This document shows, piece after piece, positions 1 to 4,734 of a DNA stretch of 5,317 bases (position 1 is its first letter; each line of letters opens with the position of its first letter). The position numbers and the translations under genes are program-made. Source of the stretch: a bacterium (GTDB lineage Bacteria > KSB1 > UBA2214); NCBI GenBank assembly GCA_029560815.1, contig JAKQKF010000478.1, forward strand, positions 1-5,317, in the 5' to 3' direction. The notes beneath the pieces were generated by a model. That model was not told the origin of the DNA, did no database searches, and saw nothing but the letters and a program-made list of their open reading frames with translations.

Positions 1-117
1 CGCAGAGCACCCAGCCGCCACCCCCAAAAAATTAAAATAACTCTCACGGAGGCACAAAGGCACCAAGCCCCGCCACCTCCCCAAGATAAAAATTATCCGC
101 GCGCAGAGAAGCAGAGG

Positions 118-143
118 CGCAGAGATAAACAAAACTCTCTGCG
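118..143. repeat. Inverted repeat at the orientation switch of the repeat field
   Basis: CGCAGAGA (118-125) and TCTCTGCG (136-143) are perfect 8-bp inverted arms around a 10-nt A-rich spacer. A second, outer pair, GCAGAG (111-116) with CTCTGC (154-159), extends the symmetry imperfectly. This is where forward-oriented blocks meet reverse-oriented ones, so the transcript from either strand could fold into a hairpin. There is no T tract after the arms, so I do not call it a terminator. Confidence 0.7.
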
Positions 144-232
144 ATCTTGGCGGCTCTGCGGGAGAATGTTTTTACTCTCTGTGCTCTCCGTGCCACTGTG
201 TGAGAATTTATACTCCCCGGCTCGGCGGGAGG
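135..232 (-). repeat. Direct repeat copy 1 (about 98 bp), reverse-orientation blocks
   Basis: This is the first of two near-identical segments. It begins CTCTCTGCGATCTTGGCGGC at 135-154, passes through ACTCTCTGTG (174-183) and TGCCACTGTGTGAG, and ends CTCCCCGGCTCGGCGGGAGG. The final part has 5-bp arms CTCCC/GGGAG that could form a small hairpin. Compared with copy 2 (244-332) it has a few substitutions and 9 extra bases (about 184-192, CTCTCCGTG), which equal one repeat unit. Confidence 0.85.
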
Positions 233-243
233 TTTCTCTTTTC

Positions 244-332
244 CTCTCTGCGATCTTGGCGGCTTGGCGGGAGAAAGTTTTTACTCTCTGTGCCACTGTG
301 TGAGAATTTTTACTCCCCGGCTTGGCGGGAGG
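244..332 (-). repeat. Direct repeat copy 2 (about 89 bp), one 9-nt unit shorter
   Basis: The first 20 bases are identical to those of copy 1, and the rest aligns with it apart from one 9-nt deletion (after 292) and few substitutions. One of these changes the unit GCAGAGCC into GCCAAGCC (minus-strand reading), so unit types appear exchangeable. The segment ends with the same CTCCC/GGGAG arms. A pyrimidine stretch follows each copy (233-242 and 333-342), so the duplicated stretch is close to 100 bp. It stops about 16 bp before the putative -35 box of the sdh operon. Confidence 0.85.
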
Positions 333-357
333 CTCTTCTTTTCAGTGCAGATTTCCC

Positions 358-386
358 TTGACATAATCCAAATAGAATCCTAACTT
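358..386 (+). promoter_or_regulatory. Putative sigma-70 promoter of the sdhACDB operon
   Basis: TTGACA (358-363) is a perfect -35 consensus. With a 17-nt spacer the -10 position holds TAACTT (381-386), which keeps the first T, the A and the last T but is otherwise weak, as in promoters that need an activator. Transcription would start near 393 and give a leader of about 130 nt. A better-looking TAGAAT (373-378) is only 9 nt from the -35 box and lacks a suitably spaced -35 of its own. The promoter lies just after the repeat field and is the only good candidate before sdhA. Confidence 0.5.
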
Positions 387-524
387 GAGACAGCCTGAAA
401 AACCGTCCAATTTAGGTCTCAGCCTACATGAAGCAGACGCTCTCATATCGCTTCAACCCGCCGCAATTTCATTCCGTACAACCCTATACCCATTTCAGCA
501 CAGCTCTAACAGAGGAGGAGATGC
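387..524 (+). promoter_or_regulatory. Leader of the sdh operon, with sdhA ribosome binding site
   Basis: This is the predicted 5' untranslated region. TGAGAC (386-391) and GTCTCA (416-421) are perfect 6-bp inverted arms with a 24-nt loop, and CAGCCT is repeated directly at 391-396 and 420-425. The Shine-Dalgarno AGGAGG (513-518) lies 6 nt before the sdhA ATG at 525. An ATG at 521 is out of frame with sdhA and belongs to a short upstream reading frame starting at 428. I do not recognise a known riboswitch. Confidence 0.4.
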
Positions 525-2243
525 ATGTCAAAAGTTTTGACCCATGATCTCGTCATATTCGGAGCGGGACTGGCCGGCCTGCGCGCGGCCATCGAGGCAT
601 CGCGCCAGACCCAGGGCAAGATCGACATCGCGGTGGTCACCAAGAACCAGATGATGCGCGCCCATTCGGTCGCGGCCGAGGGCGGCACCGCCGCGGTGAT
701 GCGCACCGAGGATGGCGACAGCCTCGAGCTGCACGCCTGGGATACGGTCAAGGGGAGCGATTTCCTCGCCGATCAGGATGTGGTGGACCTCTTTGTCAAC
801 ACCATGCCCGGCGAAATCCTCCAGCTCGACCACTGGGGCATCCCCTGGACCCGCCGCGACGACGGCCGCATCGCCCAGCGCCCCTTCGGCGGCCACAGCT
901 ACCCCCGCGCCGTGCTGGCGGCCGACAAGACCGGCTTTTTCGAGCTGCAAACCCTCTATGACACCCTGCTCAAGTACAACAACGCCACCCACTATAACGA
1001 ATTCTTCGTCACCGCCATCCTGGTCGAGGGCGGAGAGTTCCGCGGCCTGGCGGCGATGAACATGACCACCGGCGAGTTCACCCTCATCCGCGGCAAGGCC
1101 CTGATCATCTGCACCGGCGGCGGCGGCACGCTCTACGGTTTCACCACCTATTCCCAAACCGTCACCGGCGACGGCATGGCCCTGGCCTATCGCGCCGGCC
1201 TGCCCCTCGAGGACATGGAGTTTCTTCAGTTCCATCCGACCGGACTGGTCCCCTCCGGCATCCTCATCACCGAGGCGTGCCGCGGCGAGGGCGGCTATCT
1301 GAGAAACTCGAAGGGTGAGCGTTTTATGGAGAAATACGCCCCGAACAAGATGGAACTGGCCCCGCGCGACCTGATCTCGCGCTCGGAGATGACCGAGATC
1401 GAGGAGGGGCGCGGCTTTAAAGGCCCGGGCGGACTCGACTATATCCACCTCGACCTGACCCACCTGGGGGCTGACCGCATCAACGAAGCCCTGCCGCTGA
1501 TCCGCGAGGTCTGCATGGAGTTCAACGACCTCGAACCGATCACCGAACCCATCCCCTGCCGGCCGGTCGCCCACTATTCCATGGGCGGAGTCGAATGCGA
1601 CATCAACGGCGCCACCCGCATCAAGGGGATCTGGACCGCGGGCGAAGCCTCCTGCTCAAGCCTGCACGGGGCCAACCGCCTCGGCTCCAACTCGACCGGC
1701 GAATGCCTGGTCTGGGGCAAGATCACCGGCGGCGAGGCGGCCAGATACTGCGCCACCGTGAGCGAACCGCCGGCCCTCGCCCGCGAGCTGCTGGACGAGG
1801 AGGAGAAACGGGTATTCGGCGAGATCCTCGGCCGCAGCGGGCCCGAAAACCTCTACGACCTGCGCAAGGAGCTGCGCGCCACCATGGACAAGTACGTCGG
1901 CGTCTACCGCACCGGTCCGGAGCTGGAAAAGGCCCTGGAGATCATCCAGTCGCTGAAAAAACGCTTCGCCAACATCACCATTCAGGACAAGAGCCGCACC
2001 TTCAACACCAACCTCGTCTATGCCCTGGAGCTGCAAAATCTCATCGACCTGGCCGAGGTGAGGGTGACCGGCGCGCTGACCCGCACCGAGTCCCGCGGCG
2101 GCCACGCCCGGCGCGATTTCCCGGTGCGCGACGACGAAAAATGGCTCAAGCACACCCTGGCTTTCCATACCCCCTCGGGCCCGAAGCTGGACTACAAGTC
2201 GGTGACCATCACCAAATGGAAACCGGTGGAGCGCAAATACTAA
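525..2243 (+). CDS. sdhA: Succinate dehydrogenase/fumarate reductase flavoprotein subunit
   Basis: This is the 572-residue catalytic subunit of complex II, which interconverts succinate and fumarate at a covalently bound FAD on the cytoplasmic face. It shows the dinucleotide motif GAGLAG (13-18); RAHSVAAEGG (45-54), with His47 as the expected covalent FAD attachment site; CTGGGG (196-201); FHPTGL with His237; TEACRGEGG with Glu250 and Arg253; PRDLISR with Arg281, equivalent to the proton-shuttling Arg of the family; HYSMGG with His350; and ANRLGSNS with Arg385. The C-terminal helical domain has ESRGGHARRDFP (522-533). Length is slightly below E. coli SdhA/FrdA but normal for the family. The start is fixed by AGGAGG 6 nt upstream. 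It leads an operon with sdhC 21 nt downstream. Sequence alone does not decide whether it mainly oxidises succinate or reduces fumarate; frdA would be an equally fair name. Confidence 0.96.
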   Translation: MSKVLTHDLVIFGAGLAGLRAAIEASRQTQGKIDIAVVTKNQMMRAHSVAAEGGTAAVMRTEDGDSLELHAWDTVKGSDFLADQDVVDLFVNTMPGEILQLDHWGIPWTRRDDGRIAQRPFGGHSYPRAVLAADKTGFFELQTLYDTLLKYNNATHYNEFFVTAILVEGGEFRGLAAMNMTTGEFTLIRGKALIICTGGGGTLYGFTTYSQTVTGDGMALAYRAGLPLEDMEFLQFHPTGLVPSGILITEACRGEGGYLRNSKGERFMEKYAPNKMELAPRDLISRSEMTEIEEGRGFKGPGGLDYIHLDLTHLGADRINEALPLIREVCMEFNDLEPITEPIPCRPVAHYSMGGVECDINGATRIKGIWTAGEASCSSLHGANRLGSNSTGECLVWGKITGGEAARYCATVSEPPALARELLDEEEKRVFGEILGRSGPENLYDLRKELRATMDKYVGVYRTGPELEKALEIIQSLKKRFANITIQDKSRTFNTNLVYALELQNLIDLAEVRVTGALTRTESRGGHARRDFPVRDDEKWLKHTLAFHTPSGPKLDYKSVTITKWKPVERKY

Positions 2244-2264
2244 GACCTTCATGAGGATTGACCA

Positions 2265-2711
2265 ATGGCAGAAACCGCAAAACATTACAAGAACAGGCTC
2301 GGCCTCCTGGGATGGCTCAGCGGCGGGCGCTACGGGCTGGAGCGTTATGCCTACGCCCTGCACCGCGTCACCGGACTGGGGCTGCTGCTCTATTTCGTCC
2401 TCCATATCTTCGTCACCGGCTCGCGCCTCGGCGGCGAACACTCCTGGATCAAATGGATGGGCGGCCTCGACAGCGGGATCTTTAAGGTGGGCGAATATCT
2501 GGTCTTCATCGCTGTCGTATATCACGCCCTCAACGGCGTCCGGCTCGCGCTGACCGAACTGGGGCTGCTGATGGGCAAGCCGACGCGGCCGCTCTTTCCC
2601 TACCGCAGCGCGGTGATGAAACAGCGCCCGGTACTGATCGCCGTGATGGTGCTGGCGGCGATCCTGATCATCACCGGCGGCCTCGATTTCTTCGTGCTGG
2701 GAGCCGAATAG
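2265..2711 (+). CDS. sdhC: Complex II cytochrome b subunit, SdhC-type membrane anchor
   Basis: This 148-residue membrane protein fits the SdhC/cytochrome b556 family, which docks the SdhA-SdhB module on the membrane and helps form the quinone site and heme pocket. I see three hydrophobic segments, roughly residues 35-53, 75-96 and 121-142. The family motif HRVTG (33-37) precedes helix 1. His47 lies within helix 1. In helix 2, YHALNGVRLALTE (86-98) gives the H-x3-G-x-R pattern, with His87 as the expected axial heme ligand. The start has GAGGA (2253-2257) 7 nt upstream, and the gene begins 21 nt after sdhA. An ATG at 2251 is out of frame. A GC-rich gap of 105 bp, unusually large for this operon, separates it from sdhD. 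Family assignment is firm; heme content is inferred. Confidence 0.9.
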   Translation: MAETAKHYKNRLGLLGWLSGGRYGLERYAYALHRVTGLGLLLYFVLHIFVTGSRLGGEHSWIKWMGGLDSGIFKVGEYLVFIAVVYHALNGVRLALTELGLLMGKPTRPLFPYRSAVMKQRPVLIAVMVLAAILIITGGLDFFVLGAE

Positions 2712-2816
2712 GCGGCGGAATCCGCCCGCACGGAGCGCTGCCAATACCGGCAGAGGCCTCCGGCGGCGGTCTCCGGGAACAGAACACAAGATCTTTCCGG
2801 ATAAGGAGAACAGCGA
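2712..2816 (+). other. Intra-operon spacer with two small GC-rich hairpins and sdhD RBS
   Basis: The two anchor genes are separated by 105 bp with no gene of its own. GGCGG (2714-2718)/CCGCC (2722-2726) form tight arms that begin in the sequence just after the sdhC stop. CTGCC (2738-2742)/GGCAG (2749-2753) form a second pair with a 6-nt loop, and GAGGCCTC (2753-2760) is palindromic. GGCGGCGG occurs at 2711-2718 and again at 2762-2769. No T tract follows, so this does not look like a terminator. It could affect mRNA stability or cleavage between the AC and DB halves of the operon, which is speculation. The sdhD Shine-Dalgarno AAGGAG is at 2803-2808. Confidence 0.5.
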
Positions 2817-3182
2817 ATGCGTGAATCCACTTTATGGTTTTGGCACATCATCGCCGGTGCGGTGATCCTGGTGCTGGTCGGCCTGCACATGGCGGTCATG
2901 CACCTGGATGATATCATCGGCCTCTATGCGAACGCCACCGAATGGGAGACGGTGATCGCCCGCAGCCAGCAGGGCTTTTTCATGGTGACCTATATCCTGC
3001 TGCTCGGCGCAGCGCTCTACCACGGCCTCTACGGCTTTCGCAGCATCCTTTTCGAACTCAATCTGCGCAAGGGGACGCAAAAGGCGATCTCCTGGCTGGT
3101 GGTGCTCGGCGGCCTCCTGCTCTTCATCTACGGCGCCTATGTGGCCATCGCCGTCTATGCCATGAAGGAGGTGGTCTCATGA
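2817..3182 (+). CDS. sdhD: Complex II second membrane anchor, SdhD-type
   Basis: This 121-residue protein is made almost wholly of three hydrophobic helices, roughly residues 8-28, 53-76 and 90-115. By position and topology it is the partner of SdhC, together forming the six-helix quinone-reactive anchor. Helix 1 ends with GLHMAVMHLDD, giving His24 and His29. Helix 2 contains YHGLYGFRS (68-76), where His69 matches the heme-ligand position H-x3-G-x-R also seen in SdhC. The resemblance of the two helix-2 motifs suggests the anchors are related to each other. The start has AAGGAG 8 nt upstream. Its stop codon overlaps the sdhB start in ATGA (3179-3182), implying translational coupling. Small anchors diverge quickly, so the family call rests on context plus these motifs. 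Confidence 0.85.
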   Translation: MRESTLWFWHIIAGAVILVLVGLHMAVMHLDDIIGLYANATEWETVIARSQQGFFMVTYILLLGAALYHGLYGFRSILFELNLRKGTQKAISWLVVLGGLLLFIYGAYVAIAVYAMKEVVS

Positions 3183-4003
3183 GCGACGCCCCGAAAAAAG
3201 TGATCTTTGAAGTGCTGCGCTACAACCCGGGCGTGGACGCCAAACCGCGCATGCAGAGCTACGAAGTACCGTCGCCCAAGGGGCTGACGGTGCTGGACGG
3301 CCTGCTCTGGATCAAGGAGAACCTCGACCCGACCCTGAGCTGGCGCTCCTCGTGCCGGATGGGGGTGTGCGGCTCGTGCGCGATGTTCATCAACGGCAAG
3401 CCGCGCCTGGCCTGCGCCAATCAGGTGGCCCATCTCGGCGGCGGCAAGGTGGTGGTCAAGCCCCTGCCCAACTATGACATCATCCGCGACCTGGTGCCGG
3501 ACCTCGAGCCCTTTTTCGCCAAACATGCGGCGATCAAGCCTTTCCTCATCCGCAAGAATGTCGAGGAGCTGGAGAGCCCGACCGGCGAGTTTTTTCAGAG
3601 CAAGGAGGAGCTGATCAACTATATCCAGTTCGCCTACTGTATCAAGTGCGGGGCCTGCCTGGCCGCCTGTCCGACCGTGGGGACCGACGAGAGTTTTCTC
3701 GGCCCGCAGGCGCTGGCGCAGGCGTGGCGCTATACTTCGGACAGCCGCGACGAGGGGGCGGCCGAGCGCGGTGTGGAGGTTTTTACCGCGCACGGCGCTT
3801 TCCGCTGCCATTTCGCCGGAGCCTGCTCGGATGTCTGCCCCAAGGGGGTGGATCCGGCCTTCGCCATTCAGCTGATGAAGCAGTTCATGTTCAGGCAAAA
3901 GCTGGGCGGCTGCAAGGACAAACACGCCAGCGAGGTGGCGCCGCCGGTGGAGAACTGGACTCCGCGCGAGGGGATCCCCAAGCCGCCGGAGCATTCGGTG
4001 TAG
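3179..4003 (+). CDS. sdhB: Succinate dehydrogenase/fumarate reductase iron-sulfur subunit
   Basis: This 274-residue protein carries electrons from FAD to the membrane quinone. The N-terminal ferredoxin-like domain holds the [2Fe-2S] ligands Cys59, Cys64, Cys67 and Cys79 (CRMGVCGSC and RLAC). The C-terminal domain has CIKCGACLAACP (154-165) and CHFAGACSDVCPKGVDP (210-226). By family rule, Cys154, Cys157, Cys160 and Cys220 bind [4Fe-4S], and Cys164, Cys210 and Cys216 bind [3Fe-4S]. All eleven ligands are present. RYTSDSRDEG (184-193) resembles the matching stretch of E. coli FrdB (RYNEDSRDHG, from memory), so frdB is a fair alternative name. I chose ATG 3179, which overlaps the sdhD stop by 4 nt, because AAGGAGGTG (3165-3173), an excellent Shine-Dalgarno, lies just upstream; the frame is open further upstream but only as a shadow of sdhD. 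Last gene of the operon. Confidence 0.96.
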   Translation: MSDAPKKVIFEVLRYNPGVDAKPRMQSYEVPSPKGLTVLDGLLWIKENLDPTLSWRSSCRMGVCGSCAMFINGKPRLACANQVAHLGGGKVVVKPLPNYDIIRDLVPDLEPFFAKHAAIKPFLIRKNVEELESPTGEFFQSKEELINYIQFAYCIKCGACLAACPTVGTDESFLGPQALAQAWRYTSDSRDEGAAERGVEVFTAHGAFRCHFAGACSDVCPKGVDPAFAIQLMKQFMFRQKLGGCKDKHASEVAPPVENWTPREGIPKPPEHSV

Positions 4004-4012
4004 CGGACAGCA

Positions 4013-4054
4013 AAGGGCCTGGCGTGACCGACACACCAGGCCCTTGGTGTTTTT
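4013..4054 (+). terminator. Strong rho-independent terminator of the sdh operon
   Basis: AAGGGCCTGG (4013-4022) and CCAGGCCCTT (4036-4045) are perfect 10-bp arms around a 13-nt loop, followed by GGTGTTTTT (4046-4054). It begins 9 nt after the sdhB stop codon and separates the sdh operon from hicBA. A run of seven G follows at 4055-4061. Confidence 0.92.
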
Positions 4055-4073
4055 GGGGGGGAAGAAGCTGTCT

Positions 4074-4100
4074 CGCGCAGAGGAGCGGAGACGTAGAGCC
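4074..4100 (+). repeat. Isolated forward copy of the 8-nt periodic repeat block
   Basis: GCAGAGGA, GCGGAGAC and GTAGAGCC follow each other at 4077-4100 with an exact 8-nt period. The 25 bases from 4074 match those from 100 at 21 positions by hand alignment. The block lies 20 bp beyond the operon terminator, so related elements stand on both sides of the sdhACDB operon. No gene is seen between 4004 and 4237. Function unknown. Confidence 0.7.
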
Positions 4101-4156
4101 CCGCACCCAGGGTGAGACCACGGTGTTTTCGGGTACAGCTCCGAGGCAGTTTTCAC

Positions 4157-4185
4157 TTGACTTAATTAGGTGTATTGCCTATACT
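4157..4185 (+). promoter_or_regulatory. Sigma-70 promoter of hicBA with embedded palindrome
   Basis: TTGACT (4157-4162) and TATACT (4180-4185) are separated by exactly 17 nt and match the -35 and -10 consensus at five of six positions each. Transcription would start near 4192, about 46 nt before hicB. Within it, TAGG (4167-4170) and CCTA (4178-4181) form an inverted repeat with 7-nt spacing that covers the spacer and the first bases of the -10 box. This is where a repressor would block RNA polymerase, consistent with autoregulation by the HicBA complex; that use is inferred. ATACTA occurs at 4181-4186 and again at 4199-4204. Confidence 0.75.
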
Positions 4186-4237
4186 AAATCAGTCATCGAT
4201 ACTATTGTGAGATTGATTGCAAGGAGAAATTTGAGTC

Positions 4238-4429
4238 ATGGTTACAAAGAAATTTATATTTTACCAGGAAGATGGCATGTTCATCGGCTGGCTGGAGGAG
4301 TATCCTGATTATCGCACCCAGGGCGAAACGCTGGAAGAATTGAAAGAAAATTTGCTGGAGATTTATACCGAATTATCCAGCGGCGCAATTCCACAGGTTC
4401 ATCAGGTTGGGGAACTGGCTGTTGAATGA
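4238..4429 (+). CDS. hicB: HicB-family antitoxin (short form)
   Basis: This small protein of 63 residues resembles the N-terminal partial RNase H-like fold of HicB antitoxins: a beta-rich start (KKFIFYQEDGMFIGWLEEYP, residues 4-23), then TQGETLEELKENLLEIYTEL (27-46), the typical TQG-x-TLEE helix. HicB binds and blocks the HicA toxin. Longer HicB proteins add a C-terminal helix-turn-helix or ribbon-helix-helix DNA-binding domain; this one ends too soon for either, so operator binding is uncertain. The start follows an in-frame stop at 4232-4234, so ATG 4238 is the first possible one; AAGGAG (4221-4226) is 11 nt upstream, slightly far. The stop overlaps the hicA start in ATGA. The gene is clearly more AT-rich than the sdh genes, which suggests acquisition by transfer. 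Confidence 0.85.
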   Translation: MVTKKFIFYQEDGMFIGWLEEYPDYRTQGETLEELKENLLEIYTELSSGAIPQVHQVGELAVE

Positions 4430-4611
4430 AACGCAAAGAGCTGATTAAACTCCTTGAAGAGATGGGTTGTGTTCTCATACGTCATGGTGGAAAGCATGAT
4501 TGGTATCAGAATCCCATGACAAAGATATGTCAACCTGTCCCAAGACACAATGAAATCAGGGAGACTCTCGCCCGTCACATAATAAAGATGCTTATTCCAA
4601 ACAAGTTTTAA
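4426..4611 (+). CDS. hicA: HicA-family mRNA interferase toxin
   Basis: HicA toxins are small double-stranded-RNA-binding-fold proteins that cleave mRNA and stop translation. This 61-residue protein has the usual layout: an N-terminal helix KRKELIKLLEEMG (2-14), then CVLIRHGGKHDWY (15-27), in which His24 sits at the conserved catalytic position of the G-x-H signature, then VPRHNEIRETLARHIIKML (38-56), matching the family's PRH...L...I ending. It appears intact. Antitoxin-first order (hicB then hicA) with a 4-nt ATGA overlap means the toxin depends on translation of the antitoxin; it has no good ribosome binding site of its own. Base composition is AT-richer than the flanking genes. The family call is firm; activity is inferred. 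Confidence 0.88.
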   Translation: MKRKELIKLLEEMGCVLIRHGGKHDWYQNPMTKICQPVPRHNEIRETLARHIIKMLIPNKF

Positions 4612-4734
4612 TCCAGTCCAGGTACCCATCCTCTATCCGTTCTACTTGTTTCCGGCCACTTCCTGCACCACCCGATTTATCAAATCGTCTCCTTTCTTAA
4701 AAAACATACGCAGGGGGGCCGCCCTCTCTGCCCA

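Larger units (their letters stand above)
1..342. repeat. Intergenic field of short modular 8-9 nt periodic repeats
   Basis: No plausible gene is seen in these bases. Instead there are purine-rich blocks made of 8-9 nt units, separated by short A/T-rich linkers. Forward-orientation blocks are at 45-68 (CACGGAGG, CACAAAGG, CACCAAGC) and 103-126 (GCAGAGAA, GCAGAGGC, GCAGAGAT), each with an exact 8-nt period; a partial CGCAGAG stands at position 1. From 135 to 332 the same kind of units occur in reverse orientation (read on the minus strand: GCAGAGCC, GCCAAGAT, then C plus GCAGAGAG). Linkers such as AATGTTTTTA, AATTTATA and AAAGTTTTTA separate the blocks. The periodicity and orientation switch are seen directly. 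That this belongs to a widespread family of CACAGAG/GCAGAG-type intergenic repeats is recollection, not a search. Function unknown. It is not a CRISPR array: units are far too short and there are no unique spacers of even length. Confidence 0.8.

Noticed and set aside
93..296. 67-codon minus-strand reading frame in the repeat field
   Set aside because: It is made of the repeat units and linkers themselves, has no family resemblance, and repeats its own peptide pattern because the DNA is repeated. I regard it as a spurious frame.
1..342. CRISPR array or insertion sequence
   Set aside because: The repeats are 8-9 nt units in blocks with short AT-rich linkers, in both orientations, without unique spacers of constant length. 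There is no transposase gene and no clear terminal inverted repeats with target duplication.
373..378. TAGAAT as the -10 box of the sdh promoter
   Set aside because: It is only 9 nt from the TTGACA -35 box, and the position 17 nt upstream of it has no -35-like hexamer.
528..1574. Long (348-codon) minus-strand frame opposite sdhA
   Set aside because: The sequence opposite is an undoubted sdhA with all active-site residues. The antisense frame arises from GC-rich third codon positions and its translation is low-complexity and unlike any family.
1656..2789. Long (377-codon) minus-strand frame opposite the sdhA end and sdhC
   Set aside because: It spans two well-supported plus-strand genes and the gap between them, with a composition typical of an antisense shadow (rich in Ala, Gly, Gln, Asp). 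No motif is recognised.
2942..3178. Upstream in-frame extension of sdhB to ATG 2942
   Set aside because: This stretch lies wholly within sdhD, gives low-complexity Arg/Pro/Leu-rich translation, and lacks family similarity. The ATG at 3179 has an excellent ribosome binding site and the normal family N-terminus.
3155..4156. Minus-strand frame of 333 codons opposite sdhB and its terminator
   Set aside because: It is a shadow of sdhB, runs through the terminator and the repeat block, and has no recognisable domain.
4673..4693. CGATTT/AAATCG hairpin after hicA as a terminator
   Set aside because: A 6-bp, AT-rich stem with a 3-nt loop is weak, and the following stretch is mixed pyrimidine rather than a true T tract.
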